Shown piece by piece: positions 8,801-17,052 of a DNA stretch of 64,000 nt; the stretch's first letter is position 1; each line of letters begins with the position of its first letter. The notes under the pieces are model-generated. The model had not been told where the DNA came from. It saw nothing but the letters and a program-made list of their open reading frames with translations, and searched no databases. This DNA is from Streptomyces sp. NRRL S-87 (GTDB lineage Bacteria > Actinomycetota > Actinomycetes > Streptomycetales > Streptomycetaceae). The translations under genes were made by a program, and so were the position numbers. The stretch covers positions 76,797 through 140,796 of the forward strand of contig NZ_JOGB01000029.1 in the NCBI RefSeq assembly GCF_000719335.1, written 5' to 3'.

Positions 8801-11800
8801 CTCCACGTCGACCGTCGAGTCGAGCACGGTCACCGTGGGCGGCAAGCAGCTGGCGCGCCCGGTGCGGGTCTTCGCCCCGACCTCCGCGACCACCGTCGCG
8901 GCCTGCAAGGCGAACCCGTCCACCAAGGGCTGCCGCGTCCTCGAGTACGTCTACGCGACGGCGACCACCGCCACCTCCGGCGCCTTCGGTGACTTCGTCA
9001 ACCAGGTCAAGGAGATCAAGCTCTGGTCGACCGCGTCCGGCGCCGCCGCCGCCACGGCCAAGACCGTGCAGAGCTACGCGTACGACGACAGCGGCCGCCT
9101 GCGCGAGACCTGGGACACCCAGATCACGCCGGCCGTGAAGACTGCGTACGACTACGACGCCGCGGGCCGGGTCACCAAGCTCACGCCCCCCGGCGAGCTG
9201 GCCTGGAACTTCACCTACGGCAAGGCCGGGTCGAGCAGCGCGGCCGGTGACGGCATGCTGCTCAACGTCTCCCGCGCCGGCCTGAAGCAGGGCACCACCG
9301 ACGTCGTCGAGGGCAACGCCGTGACCACCCTGGTCTACGACGTCCCGCTGTCCGGCGCCGCCGCCCCGTACCAGCTCGGCACCGCCGACGTGAAGCGCTG
9401 GGCCCAGACCGACGCCCCGAGCGACGCGACGGCCGTCTTCCCGGCCGACTCGGTCCCGTCCTCCAACGACGGCGGCACGCTCACCGCGGGCGCCTACACC
9501 CGCGCCACCGTCCACTACATGGGGACCTCGGGCCGCACCGTCGACAAGGCCGAGCCCGGTGGCGACATCACCACCACCGAGTACGACCGCTTCGGCAACA
9601 CCGTCCGCGAGCTGACCGCGGCGAACCGCGAGGTGGCCATCGGCACCTCGGCGGCCGCCGTCGCCGCCCGCACCGGGCTCGGCATCGCCCAGCTCACCGA
9701 GGCGGAGCGCGCCGACCTGCTCTCCACGAGCACGGTCTACGACGCCCGCGGCACCCGCGAGCTCGAGGAGTTCGGTCCGCTGCGCCGGATCGACCTGACG
9801 GCCGACCTGAAGTCCGGCGCCACCACCCTGGTCGCCGCCGGTACCCCGGTCACCGCCCGCTCGTGGAAGGTCACCTCGTACGACGAGGGCCGGCCCACCG
9901 ACGGCAGCGCGGTCGTCAAGGACCAGGTCACGCACGTGACCACCGGTGCCCAGGTGCGCGAGCACCCGACCGTCCAGGGTGAGGCCCGGACCGTCGAGAC
10001 CCAGTACGACTGGGCCAAGGGCCTGCCGGTCAAGACGATCGAGGACCCGGCGGGCCTGGCGCTCACCACCACCACGGAGTACGACGCCCAGGGCCGCGTG
10101 ACCAAGGTCATCCAGCCCGGCGGCACCGGCACCGACGCCACCACGAAGGTCACCACCTACTGGTCGGCGACCGGTACCGGCGCCTGCCAGGGACGTCCGG
10201 AGTGGGCGGACATGATCTGCTCCACCGGCCCGGCCGGAGCCGTCACCGGGGGCGGGTCCAACCCGACCACGCTGCCGGTGAAGACGTTCGAGTACGACTG
10301 GTGGGGCATCACGTCGAAGGTCACGGAGACCTCCGGGGCCACGACGCGCACCACCACCACGACCACGGACGCGGCGGGCCGCGTCGCCTCGGTGTCGACC
10401 ACCGGCGGCCTCGGACAGGCCACCCCGGCGACGACCGCCGAGTACGACCCGGCCACCGGTCGTGAGACCAGGACGGTCTCGCCCACGGGCGGCACCCTCA
10501 CCACCGTCTACGACAAGCTCGGCCGTCCGACCTCGTACACCGACGCCGACGGTGGTACGACCACCACGGAGTACGACCTCCTGGGCCGGAAGGTCAAGAC
10601 GTCGAACAGCGTTCCGTCCTCGGTGACCTACACCTACGACCACGCGGCCGAGCCGCGCGGTCTGGTCACCAAGGCCGTGGACTCCGTGGCCGGCACCTTC
10701 ACCGCCTCCTACGACGCGGACGGTGCCCTGGTGTCGGAGCAGCTGCCGGGCGGCTACACGCTCAAGCAGTCCTTCGACCCGACGGGCACGCCCGTCGAGC
10801 GCGCGTACACCCGTGACAGCGACGGCGTCCTGGTCCAGTCCGACACCACCAGCCGCTCCATCCACGGCCAGGTGACCACGGACGCGCAGGACTCCGAGCA
10901 GGTCTACGGCTACGACGCCGTCGGCCGGCTCACCTCGGTGGAGGACACCGCCGAGACGGTCTGCACCAAGCGCACGTACGCGTTCGACGGCCGGTCCAAC
11001 CGGACCTCGCTGACCACGGCCACCGGCACCCCGGGTGCGGACTGCCCGACCAGCGGGGGCACCACCACCTCCACCACGTACGACAGCGCCGACCGGCAGT
11101 CCACCGCCGGCTACGTGTACGACGCCTTCGGCCGCACCACCGCCAAGCCCGGCGGCGTGGCCCTCGGCTACTACACCAACGACCGGGTCTACCAGGAGAC
11201 GCTGGGCAGCCAGCGCCAGACCTGGAAGCTCGACGGCTCCCAGCGCATCCGCTCCTGGACGGTCGAGTCCAACAGCGGCGGCACGTGGACCCAGACCCAG
11301 TCGAAGGTCAACCACTACGACTGCGGCTGCGACCGGCCCAGCTGGGTCCTGGAGGACTCCGCCACCGGAACGGTCACCCGCAACGTCGACTCGCTCGGCG
11401 GCGGCCTCGCGGCCACCACGAGCAAGACCGGCAACACGGTGCTGCAGCTCAGTGACATCCACGGTGACGTCTCCCTGCAGCTGCCGCTGGACACCTCGGT
11501 CGCGCCCACCGTCCTCGACACGGACGAGTACGGCAACACCCGTGCCGGCAGCAAGCCCGCCCGCTACGACTGGCTGGGCAGCCAGCAGCGGTCCGGCGAC
11601 ACGCTCTCCGGCCTGACGCTGATGGGCGCCCGCCTGTACGACCCGGCCACCGGTCGGTTCCTGCAGGCCGACCCGGCCGCCGAGGGAGGTGCGAACGCCT
11701 ACGGCTACCCGGCCGACCCCGTCACGATGTACGACCTCGGTGGCAAGTGGTGGTGGTCGGAGAGCACCTGGTGGAAGATCGCCAAGTGCGCCTGGGCCAT

Positions 11801-12050
11801 CATCGAGGTCGCCATGTGGGCCGGCGGCGTCGGCTGGCTGATGAAGGCGTACAAGATCCGCCAGGCGGTGCGCATCATCCGCCGGGTCGGCTTCAAGCGC
11901 ATGTGGAACATGATCAAGGCGCTGCGCAACACCCCCAGGCGCAGGTGGTGGCAGACCGCCCGCCATGTCGGTGCCGGCCTGTACACCGCGTTCGGCGTGC
12001 TCATGGGCTTCTCGTCGGTCCAGGAGGACTGCTGGGACGCCTTCCACTGA
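5847..12050 (+). CDS. Secreted RHS/YD-repeat protein with DNRLRE domain and polymorphic C-terminal tail
   Basis: A 2067-residue exported protein of the RHS/polymorphic-toxin type. After a signal-anchor region come a DNRLRE-type domain (about 6850-7360), fibronectin-like segments (about 7380-8000), then many YD repeats (YDxxGR patterns) from about 9080 to 11550. The RHS core (GARLYDPATGRFLQADPAAE) lies around 11625-11690. After the end of the core (near DLGGK, 11747) comes a 100-residue tail rich in Trp, Arg and Lys with one long hydrophobic helix (CAWAIIEVAMWAGGVGWLM). In related proteins the tail is a toxin enclosed by the RHS shell. Here its composition suggests membrane action, which is inference. 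The GTG at 5847 is chosen because AGGAG lies directly upstream and a basic, hydrophobic leader follows. Confidence 0.85.
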   Translation: MNTPFAGRARDRALPRRRRTRGIPAIAAGLALVMSTSVLYGAEAAVAADRTRDAGPDRPSTPTTAPDVPSARIAARLSGKRVEALAERTETSTTWVNPDGDLTTELTAGPVRFRDAFTGDWRQVDLDLAANPDGSVEPKAHPHRLRLGAPGGRKLARLSDNAVAAARDLVTLGEGDQQVTLQWKGGLPAPKLDDNRATYENAVPDGDLVVEATRTGFEQYVRINKRPAAEGYTYTLPLKAKGLKVEQQGDGSLLFLDKKNKKQAVMPAPVMWDASVDKVSGESAHRAKAQMKVVRHGGTIDLVITPDAKFLADPATRYPVTVDPSTASLGNVFDTYVQQGETVDWSTDTELDLGNPGTKNADGTFRTARSFITWNTAPISDALVTSATLSLWNFHSGNTDCVAYPWEVWSAGKASTASRWTAQPAWTAKKATSTETKGNPGCTSAPDGWINANVSTLVQEWASAKAATSGMGLRATDESVTAQWKRVNSANAASNPPKLVVTYNYRPRTGTKQEAGPPYFSYSGSYVVNTATPTLRDTFVDPNGDKVNGTFEIRDAVTDTQVGTYLVSPWTPSGQVASVTVPAGVLTNGKTYKFRTSPYDGTHYNLGWSAWKNFTVDTSAPSAPTAITSTDYPSNAWVKGGGQAGVFNVTPPAADHNWLEWSLDGVTWTKVATGGTAGAKAVTVTPPRDGNHTLQVRSVDKADNKSEPLEYAFHAGPGGFVQPAEGTRTARRLPLVAEADASKYDAVSFSWRRSAADAWTPVPAGDVTQGGTALTAWPVALTGGKSPALTWNATDTVDPDGSIEIKADFTGPNAAAGSTDPLAVVVDRNAGVAATETVGPGSVNLLTGDYTLTEADVKSQGLSVERSASSRTPGAVQEGQLPIFGKEWVAGTPAELTGSDYAFVQQLSATAVDVVTSDGTPIHFTADAGQTGWIPEPGSETLTLTGSVTGSFTLTDSEGVTTAFTKPAGATTWQLSSTGNQGQSDSTSTVESSTVTVGGKQLARPVRVFAPTSATTVAACKANPSTKGCRVLEYVYATATTATSGAFGDFVNQVKEIKLWSTASGAAAATAKTVQSYAYDDSGRLRETWDTQITPAVKTAYDYDAAGRVTKLTPPGELAWNFTYGKAGSSSAAGDGMLLNVSRAGLKQGTTDVVEGNAVTTLVYDVPLSGAAAPYQLGTADVKRWAQTDAPSDATAVFPADSVPSSNDGGTLTAGAYTRATVHYMGTSGRTVDKAEPGGDITTTEYDRFGNTVRELTAANREVAIGTSAAAVAARTGLGIAQLTEAERADLLSTSTVYDARGTRELEEFGPLRRIDLTADLKSGATTLVAAGTPVTARSWKVTSYDEGRPTDGSAVVKDQVTHVTTGAQVREHPTVQGEARTVETQYDWAKGLPVKTIEDPAGLALTTTTEYDAQGRVTKVIQPGGTGTDATTKVTTYWSATGTGACQGRPEWADMICSTGPAGAVTGGGSNPTTLPVKTFEYDWWGITSKVTETSGATTRTTTTTTDAAGRVASVSTTGGLGQATPATTAEYDPATGRETRTVSPTGGTLTTVYDKLGRPTSYTDADGGTTTTEYDLLGRKVKTSNSVPSSVTYTYDHAAEPRGLVTKAVDSVAGTFTASYDADGALVSEQLPGGYTLKQSFDPTGTPVERAYTRDSDGVLVQSDTTSRSIHGQVTTDAQDSEQVYGYDAVGRLTSVEDTAETVCTKRTYAFDGRSNRTSLTTATGTPGADCPTSGGTTTSTTYDSADRQSTAGYVYDAFGRTTAKPGGVALGYYTNDRVYQETLGSQRQTWKLDGSQRIRSWTVESNSGGTWTQTQSKVNHYDCGCDRPSWVLEDSATGTVTRNVDSLGGGLAATTSKTGNTVLQLSDIHGDVSLQLPLDTSVAPTVLDTDEYGNTRAGSKPARYDWLGSQQRSGDTLSGLTLMGARLYDPATGRFLQADPAAEGGANAYGYPADPVTMYDLGGKWWWSESTWWKIAKCAWAIIEVAMWAGGVGWLMKAYKIRQAVRIIRRVGFKRMWNMIKALRNTPRRRWWQTARHVGAGLYTAFGVLMGFSSVQEDCWDAFH

Positions 12051-12056
12051 CGTGAC

Positions 12057-12082
12057 GGCCGCCCGGCACTGACCGGGCGGCC
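12057..12082 (+). terminator. Hairpin directly after the RHS stop codon
   Basis: A perfect 10-bp stem (12057-12066 with 12073-12082) and a 6-nt loop, six bases past the stop. There is no T run, so it may only partly terminate. Confidence 0.55.
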
Positions 12083-12102
12083 CGCCACCGACGCGTGAGA
12101 AC

Positions 12103-12137
12103 GGTACGGGGACCCGCGGCCCGCGGGTCCCCGTACC
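12103..12137. repeat. Perfect 17-bp inverted repeat between the RHS gene and the small membrane protein gene
   Basis: Arms at 12103-12119 and 12121-12137 are exact reverse complements with a single base between them. It could be a second terminator, an RNA structure limiting read-through into the next gene, or a cruciform-forming site. Confidence 0.8.
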
Positions 12138-12170
12138 GCCCGCCCCTCTCCCACCGAAGGGAAATCCCCC

Positions 12171-12548
12171 ATGTCCCCCGGCTTCTGGCAGGCCGCCGGC
12201 ACCGTCGCCCTGATGGCCGCCGTCCTCATCGTCGCGACCTTCCTGGTCCTCCTCGTACGGGCGTCCCGCAAGCGGACGCCCCGGGACCGCCGCCCCCGCC
12301 TGTACTTCTCCGCTCCCGCGGTCATCGCCGCCGTCCTCGGCTTCGTCCTCGGCGCGCTGGCCACCGGCAGGTCCCTGCACCTCGGCCTCGACGAGTTCAG
12401 GGCCCTTTCCGTCCCGATCAGCGCCGGCCTCGCCGCCCACGGCGTCCTCCGCACCCGTGGCGCGCGCGTCGCCGAGTTCGCCGGAGCCGCCATCGCCCTC
12501 ACCATCGGCACCCTGGTCTCCGGGGCCACCACCTACTTCGGCTTCTGA
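12171..12548 (+). CDS. Four-helix membrane protein, candidate immunity protein
   Basis: A 125-residue protein with four predicted membrane helices (about residues 6-30, 45-68, 80-95 and 100-123), separated by a basic loop (RASRKRTPRDRRPR). I do not recognise a named family. It lies 120 bp after the RHS gene on the same strand, where immunity genes of polymorphic toxins usually sit. A membrane protein would suit a membrane-acting toxin tail. Two hairpins lie between them, so it may have its own promoter or receive limited read-through. The start ATG is preceded by GAAGGGAAA. The gene is well supported; the immunity role is a hypothesis from position only. Confidence 0.65.
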   Translation: MSPGFWQAAGTVALMAAVLIVATFLVLLVRASRKRTPRDRRPRLYFSAPAVIAAVLGFVLGALATGRSLHLGLDEFRALSVPISAGLAAHGVLRTRGARVAEFAGAAIALTIGTLVSGATTYFGF

Positions 12549-12708
12549 CGGCCGCTTCCCGGCGGGGCTTCTGACGGCCGGTGGCGGCCACCGACGGGAC
12601 CCCCTCCAACACGCCGACCGTCCGTCAGGCGGGTGAGGGTCGCCGGGGCCGGGCCGCCGGGGGTGTTCCCTGAGTGGGTCCGCACGCAGCACGTCCCAGG
12701 AGCCACCC

Positions 12709-13035
12709 GTGACCATCGCCCCCAAGAACCTCACCGACCCCACCGTCGCCAAGTTCGTGACCGCCGTGAACGCGCACGACAAGGAGGCGTTCACGGCGCT
12801 GCTCACGCCCTCGGCCACGATGTCCGACGACGGCGCGGACCGGGACCTCGACGAGTGGGTGGACCGCGAGATCTTCGACTCGAACGGCCACATGGACGTG
12901 CAGTCCGAGTCCGACCACGGCCGGGCGATCACCGTCAACTACCGCAACGACGCCTGGGGCGAGATGCGCACCGCCTGGCGCTTCACCGTCACCGACGGCG
13001 GCCAGGTGAGCCGCTTCGAGACGGGCCAGGCCTGA
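12709..13035 (+). CDS. NTF2-like / SnoaL-like domain protein
   Basis: A 108-residue cytoplasmic protein with the layout of the NTF2-like fold. It starts with a helix (PTVAKFVTAVNAHDKEAFTALLTPSATM), then a middle containing DEWVDREIF, and ends in strands (GEMRTAWRFTVTDGGQVSRFET). Proteins of this type bind small ligands or catalyse simple isomerisations, but the pocket cannot be assigned here. The start GTG at 12709 has CCAGGAG upstream. It stands alone between two genes of unknown function. Confidence 0.7.
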   Translation: MTIAPKNLTDPTVAKFVTAVNAHDKEAFTALLTPSATMSDDGADRDLDEWVDREIFDSNGHMDVQSESDHGRAITVNYRNDAWGEMRTAWRFTVTDGGQVSRFETGQA

Positions 13036-13148
13036 GAGCGCTTCGCGAGGAGTGTCCGGCGGTGGCACATTCCGATCATCGGGCGGCCGTACGGGTGAAC
13101 GGGCGGCCCCCGCAGTTCCGGCGGGCCCGCGCCCCGCGTTGTCCGGGC

Positions 13149-13805
13149 ATGACCCCCATGACCAGCCCCCGCACGGGCACCCGCACCCGCCGCGCCGCCC
13201 CGCTCCTCGCCGCCGGCCTCGCCCTGCTCGCGGCGGGCACCGCCGCCACCGCCACCGCCGCCGCGCCGCTCCCGGACGCGTACACCCAGGACCCGGCCGG
13301 CGGCGACAAGGCGATGCGCACCGCATGGACGAAGGACGAGCACCACCGGCTGGAGGCCCAGTTCCGCTTCCACCCGGGAGTCGTGTTCCAGACCCGCAAG
13401 CGCCCCGCGACGCAGGAGGCGCCCGACTGGGGCGGGACGGCGCCGGACCCGGCGACGCTGGCGTACGAGCCGAAGGTCGAGTTCGCGTACGACGTCTACA
13501 GCGGCCGGCTGCTGCGCGGCAGCTCGCTCGGCGACGCCAAGAAGGGCACGCACGACGTGACCCTCGACGCGACGGTGGTCTCGGAGCGGGGCGCGAAGGT
13601 CGCGGAGTTCCACGAGGCGAAGGCCGGCCGGCCCGCCGGCTTCCGTGCGGTGTACCCGCTGGGCCGCCGCGTCGCCTGCGACTCCGGGGCGTACACGGTG
13701 CGCTGGTCGATCACCCGGAACGGTCCCGCCGACGCGACGGCGACGGTGCGGGGCACGCTGCGCTGGGACTCCGACTGCGCCCGGCTCCGCAAGGCGTTCG
13801 GCTGA
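13149..13805 (+). CDS. Secreted protein of unknown function
   Basis: A 218-residue protein with an Arg-rich start (SPRTGTRTRR), an Ala/Leu hydrophobic core and probable cleavage near residue 38 (TAAAPLPD). The mature part has two cysteines that could form a disulfide (VACDSG and DSDCAR), a Tyr-rich middle (VEFAYDVYSG) and a beta-rich pattern ending TLRWDSDC. No known domain was recognised. The ATG at 13149 begins the signal peptide; a second ATG at 13158 is an alternative. The longer upstream open frame lacks a ribosome site and leader features. Confidence 0.65.
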   Translation: MTPMTSPRTGTRTRRAAPLLAAGLALLAAGTAATATAAAPLPDAYTQDPAGGDKAMRTAWTKDEHHRLEAQFRFHPGVVFQTRKRPATQEAPDWGGTAPDPATLAYEPKVEFAYDVYSGRLLRGSSLGDAKKGTHDVTLDATVVSERGAKVAEFHEAKAGRPAGFRAVYPLGRRVACDSGAYTVRWSITRNGPADATATVRGTLRWDSDCARLRKAFG

Positions 13806-14118
13806 GCGGTGCGCGCGGGGAGGACGCGGAGGGCCAGGGCGGCACGGGGGAGAGGGCGAGGGCGGAGGGCGGAGCTGGGGAGGGGGGGCGGCGGATCGCC
13901 CCGCCGGCGCCTTGTGGGCGCGGTGCGGGCGACCGCCGGGGGCGTCGGATCGACGCCGTGCAGTCATCGTGCCGGGGCGGGGGTGGGCCGCGGCGGGGTC
14001 GAAGGTCCCGTACGCGCGGGGCGCAGGACCCTCGGGAGGGGCAGGGACGTGCCTCGGCGGGAAGCCGGTCGTACGGGGGGAGGACGGCCGGTCTCTCACG
14101 GGGGAGGCCCCGGCCCGG
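13806..14118. other. Intergenic stretch between convergent genes
   Basis: About 310 bp of very G-rich sequence between the secreted protein and the binding lipoprotein, which face each other. No gene and no clear terminator hairpin were found. Confidence 0.5.
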
Positions 14119-15408
14119 TCAGTCGCGCGCGGCCGACCGCGCCTTCTCGGCGATGTCCTCCAGGACGCGCTTCGGGTCCGCGTCGGGGGCGACGGCGCGC
14201 CCGATGTTGCGCTTGATGGTGTCGCTGACGCTCAGCCAGGACGGCGAGTTCACCGGGTAGAGCTGCGCGCCGCGCAGCGCGGTGAGGAACTGCGCGTCGG
14301 TCCCGTCCGCCGTCGTGTCCTTCGAGGCGCGGCCGGCGGTGACGGTCGAGGGCAGCAGATGGTAGCGGCCCGCGAACTCCTCGAGGTTCTTGTCCTCGTA
14401 GAGGAAATCGAGGAACCTTCCGATCGGCTCGCGGTTTCCGTTCTCCTTGAACGCCACCATCCAGTCGGCCACGCCGAACGTCGGCGGGGTTTCCCCGCTC
14501 GCCGCCAGCCAGTCCGCCTGGGGCATTTCGATGGCGCCGACGGAAATTCCGCGCCTGGCGGCCTCGTGCGAGAGCGACGGATAGCCGTTGAGCATGCCGA
14601 CGTCTCCGCGCAGGAAGGCGTCGAAGGCGTCCTGGCGGTTGAAGGCGGCGGGCTCGCCGGGGCCGGTCAGGCCCGGGCGCACGAGGTTGTCGCGGATCCA
14701 CTTGAACGTCTGGACGTTCGCGTCGGAGGCGATGTTGTAGCCGCCGCTGCTGTCGGCCCAGCCGCCGCCGTTGGAGAGCTCCCAGATCATCGACTCCGCG
14801 TGCGCCTCCTCGGGGCCCAGCGGCAGAGCGTACGGGTACTTCACCCCGGCGCTCTTGAGGGCCTTGGCGTCGGCCTTCAGGTCGGACCAGGTCTTCGGCG
14901 TGCCGTCGATGCCGGCCTGCCGGAAGAGGCTCTTGTTGTAGAAGAGGAGCCGGCTGCTGGCGACCCACGGGAGGCCGTACAGCCTGCTGCCGATCGACCC
15001 GGCCTCGGAGAGCGGCGGCAGGAAGTTGGCCTCGGCGGAGACCGACAGCAGCTCGTCGGCGCCGTAGAGCTCGCCCGCCACGGCGAAGTCCGAGTAGGCG
15101 CCCATCAGGGCCATGTCGGGCGCGTCGCCGTCCTTGACCATGCGGGTGACCTCGCGGTCCACGTCGGTCCAGGGCAGCAGCTTCACCTCCACGGAGGTGT
15201 CCGGGTTCTGGTCGTGGAACGCCTTGGTGACCTCGTCCCAGTACGCCTTGGAGCTGGTGGCCGCGGTGTCGCCGTATTCGGCGGCGACGAGCCGGAGCGT
15301 GGTGCCGCTGCCGGTTCCGGCGGACGTGCCGCAGCCGGTGAGTGTGAGTGTGCCGAGCAGGCCGAGCGCGGCGGTCGCCGCGGCCGGGCCGAACAGTCTT
15401 CGTCGCAC
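14119..15408 (-). CDS. Extracellular solute-binding lipoprotein (family 1, sugar ABC type)
   Basis: A 429-residue substrate-binding protein of the carbohydrate ABC importer class. The N-terminus is a lipoprotein signal peptide with the lipobox LTGC at about residues 22-25, so it should be tethered to the outer face of the membrane. The mature part has family hallmarks: an opening strand (TTLRLVAAEYGD), WDEVTKAFHDQNP, a PDMALMG segment and a C-terminal hinge/helix region (YPVNSPSWLSVSD). The start is GTG with AGGGGA upstream. No permease or ATPase gene lies next to it, so it is an orphan that must use a transporter encoded elsewhere. The ligand is unknown. Confidence 0.85.
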   Translation of the reverse strand: MRRRLFGPAAATAALGLLGTLTLTGCGTSAGTGSGTTLRLVAAEYGDTAATSSKAYWDEVTKAFHDQNPDTSVEVKLLPWTDVDREVTRMVKDGDAPDMALMGAYSDFAVAGELYGADELLSVSAEANFLPPLSEAGSIGSRLYGLPWVASSRLLFYNKSLFRQAGIDGTPKTWSDLKADAKALKSAGVKYPYALPLGPEEAHAESMIWELSNGGGWADSSGGYNIASDANVQTFKWIRDNLVRPGLTGPGEPAAFNRQDAFDAFLRGDVGMLNGYPSLSHEAARRGISVGAIEMPQADWLAASGETPPTFGVADWMVAFKENGNREPIGRFLDFLYEDKNLEEFAGRYHLLPSTVTAGRASKDTTADGTDAQFLTALRGAQLYPVNSPSWLSVSDTIKRNIGRAVAPDADPKRVLEDIAEKARSAARD

Positions 15409-15840
15409 GGTCGGTGTCCCCTGAATTCCTTTTGGTTCGTGTTGCTGCTTGTCGGTTTGGGTTGCTCAGGGTTGCCGTGTCCCTCGGTGGCCCGTTGCGC
15501 CGGAATTCTCTCCCGGGGTTCGGGCGGATGGATCCCCCGGGGCGGCAGTTGTGGGCAATGCTCCAACTGGCCGAATTCCTACTGGTGTTTTCCGATATCT
15601 GATCGACTTTTATGACGCGCGTAGACCCCGCTTCGCGGGCGTTTTCCGGGGGGCGGAGAGGGCCCGGCGGACCGACCGGTCGGTGCGACTGGCGGTGTGC
15701 GTGGCGCGATCCGGGCGGCGGCGCACGGGCATGCGGAACGCGACACGCGGAACGCGGAACGCCGCCCGCGCGAGGTGGCGCGGACGGCGTCGAGGGGCGA
15801 GGGCCCCGGGTGGGGGTGGCGGTGGAGGAGGAGGCTGCGC
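15409..15840 (-). promoter_or_regulatory. Upstream region of the solute-binding protein and 3' side of the SUKH gene
   Basis: No gene is supported. The part near 15540-15620 is AT-richer (tgttttccgatatctgatcg on the plus strand) and probably holds the promoter reading left into the binding-protein gene. The word gaattcc or its variants occurs near 15423, 15492 and 15572. No known operator was recognised. Confidence 0.45.
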
Positions 15841-16452
15841 TCAGCGGCCGGCGTAGGGGTCCGGCTCGCCCGTCTCGGGGTTGAGGCCGGCGAGCCAGCG
15901 GCGCTGCGCCTCGCGCCAGTTCACGAAGGACTGGGGGCGCTCGCTGTCCCAGAAGACGAGGCTGACCGGGTTCAGGTCGAACTCGTCCTTGAACAGCCGG
16001 CACAGGAACTCGGCCATCCCGTACGGGTAGAGCGCGAACTCCTCCGCCGTGTGGCGGCCGCAGACGAGCACCGGCCAGCGGTCCGGATCGGGGTCCACGG
16101 TGTGCCAGCACAGTATGTCCGCGCCCGCGGTGACGCCCCAGGCGAGGATGTGCTCGGGGTCGGTGTCGAAGGCGGTCCGCCCGCCGAGCCCGTGCCAGGT
16201 GGTGCGGGCGTTGGCGGTCTCCTCCGCCATCTGGTCCGGGTCGTACTGGGGGCCGTGCGCGGCGAGCGGCAGCAGGACGCTGGCCTCGCCGTTGATCGAG
16301 CCCGCACCGAAGCGCTCCATGAAGGCCACGTAGTCGGCGGGGAAGCGGGTGCCCCAGGCGGCCTCGGCGGCCGTCCAGTCGATCTCCTCGTCGGCGCCGT
16401 GCACCGCGGGCATCAGCCGCTCCAGCGCCTCGACCTGCGCGTTCTTCGCCAT
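15841..16452 (-). CDS. SMI1/KNR4 (SUKH) family protein
   Basis: A 203-residue cytoplasmic protein of the SUKH superfamily. Typical features are the early IDWTAAEAAWGTRFPADYVAFMERFGAGSI-type block (residues about 24-53, with the conserved Trp, Gly and hydrophobic helix), ILAWGVTAGADILCW in the middle, and the acidic WPVLVCGR strand. Many SUKH proteins are immunity proteins against secreted nuclease or other polymorphic toxins; others have housekeeping roles. No toxin gene lies beside it, so its partner is unknown. A link to the RHS gene 4 kb away is not supported by operon structure. Confidence 0.8.
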   Translation of the reverse strand: MAKNAQVEALERLMPAVHGADEEIDWTAAEAAWGTRFPADYVAFMERFGAGSINGEASVLLPLAAHGPQYDPDQMAEETANARTTWHGLGGRTAFDTDPEHILAWGVTAGADILCWHTVDPDPDRWPVLVCGRHTAEEFALYPYGMAEFLCRLFKDEFDLNPVSLVFWDSERPQSFVNWREAQRRWLAGLNPETGEPDPYAGR

Positions 16453-16495
16453 CCCCGCTCCCCGACGCCCTGACGCTCCGCTCCGGCCAACCGCC

Positions 16496-16921
16496 CTAAC
16501 CTACCGTGGGCCCGTCGGCCTCCGGTACGGGCCCGGCCCCGCCGCCGGGCACGAGGCCGACGGTCGTGCCGGGGACCAGGCCCCAGGAGGCGAACCGGCC
16601 GGCCTCGGCTTCCAGGACGTGGCGGGAGCGCGGGCGCGGGAGGCCCAGGCGGCCCGGGCGCATCGTCCGGACCGCGCGGACGCGCAGGTTCCGGTCCAGG
16701 TACGCGACGTCGATCGCGAAGCGCATCCCGAACGTGTGGACGCTCCCCGCCGGGGTCAGCAGCAGGGCCCCCTGGATGCCGTCCCGGCCCAGCAGCCCCC
16801 GCGTACGGGTCCGGTACGAGGCGGCCACCTCCAGCGGCACCTCGCGGTCGGCCGCGCCCCCGGGCGCCCCCGGGACCCTCAGGATCCCCGTCCCGTCCCG
16901 CCAGCGCCGCCCGCCGCCCAT
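16496..16921 (-). CDS. DUF192 domain protein
   Basis: A 141-residue protein of the DUF192 (UPF0127) family, which has no agreed biochemical role. Diagnostic segments are RTRGLLGRDGIQGALLL, then HTFGMRFAIDVAYLD, and the closing VLEAEAGRFASWGLVPG. The start is the ATG at 16921, preceded by GGAGGGG; longer versions only add a His/Gly-rich leader without support. It lies back to back with a prepilin peptidase gene, a pairing seen beside type IV/Flp pilus genes in other actinobacteria. That suggests, but does not show, a secretion or pilus context. Confidence 0.8.
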   Translation of the reverse strand: MGGGRRWRDGTGILRVPGAPGGAADREVPLEVAASYRTRTRGLLGRDGIQGALLLTPAGSVHTFGMRFAIDVAYLDRNLRVRAVRTMRPGRLGLPRPRSRHVLEAEAGRFASWGLVPGTTVGLVPGGGAGPVPEADGPTVG

Positions 16922-17052
16922 CGCGCCCCCACCCCTCCGTGCTCCGCACCCGTGCCCGTGCCCGTGCCGGCGAGCGTACGACCCCCGCACCCGCGTCCGA
17001 ATGGGCCCAGGGGCCCATGACCGGGCCCCGGGGGCCTCCCTAGCCTCGGGGC

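Noticed and set aside
5757..12938. A 2393-codon open frame on the minus strand opposite the RHS gene
   Set aside because: It is the antisense shadow of a GC-rich gene: Arg/Gly/Val/Ala-rich composition, no domain, no ribosome site. The plus strand encodes a recognisable RHS protein.
12171..16452. The SUKH protein as immunity partner of the RHS toxin
   Set aside because: They are about 4 kb apart, on opposite strands, with unrelated genes between; the adjacent membrane protein is a better candidate.
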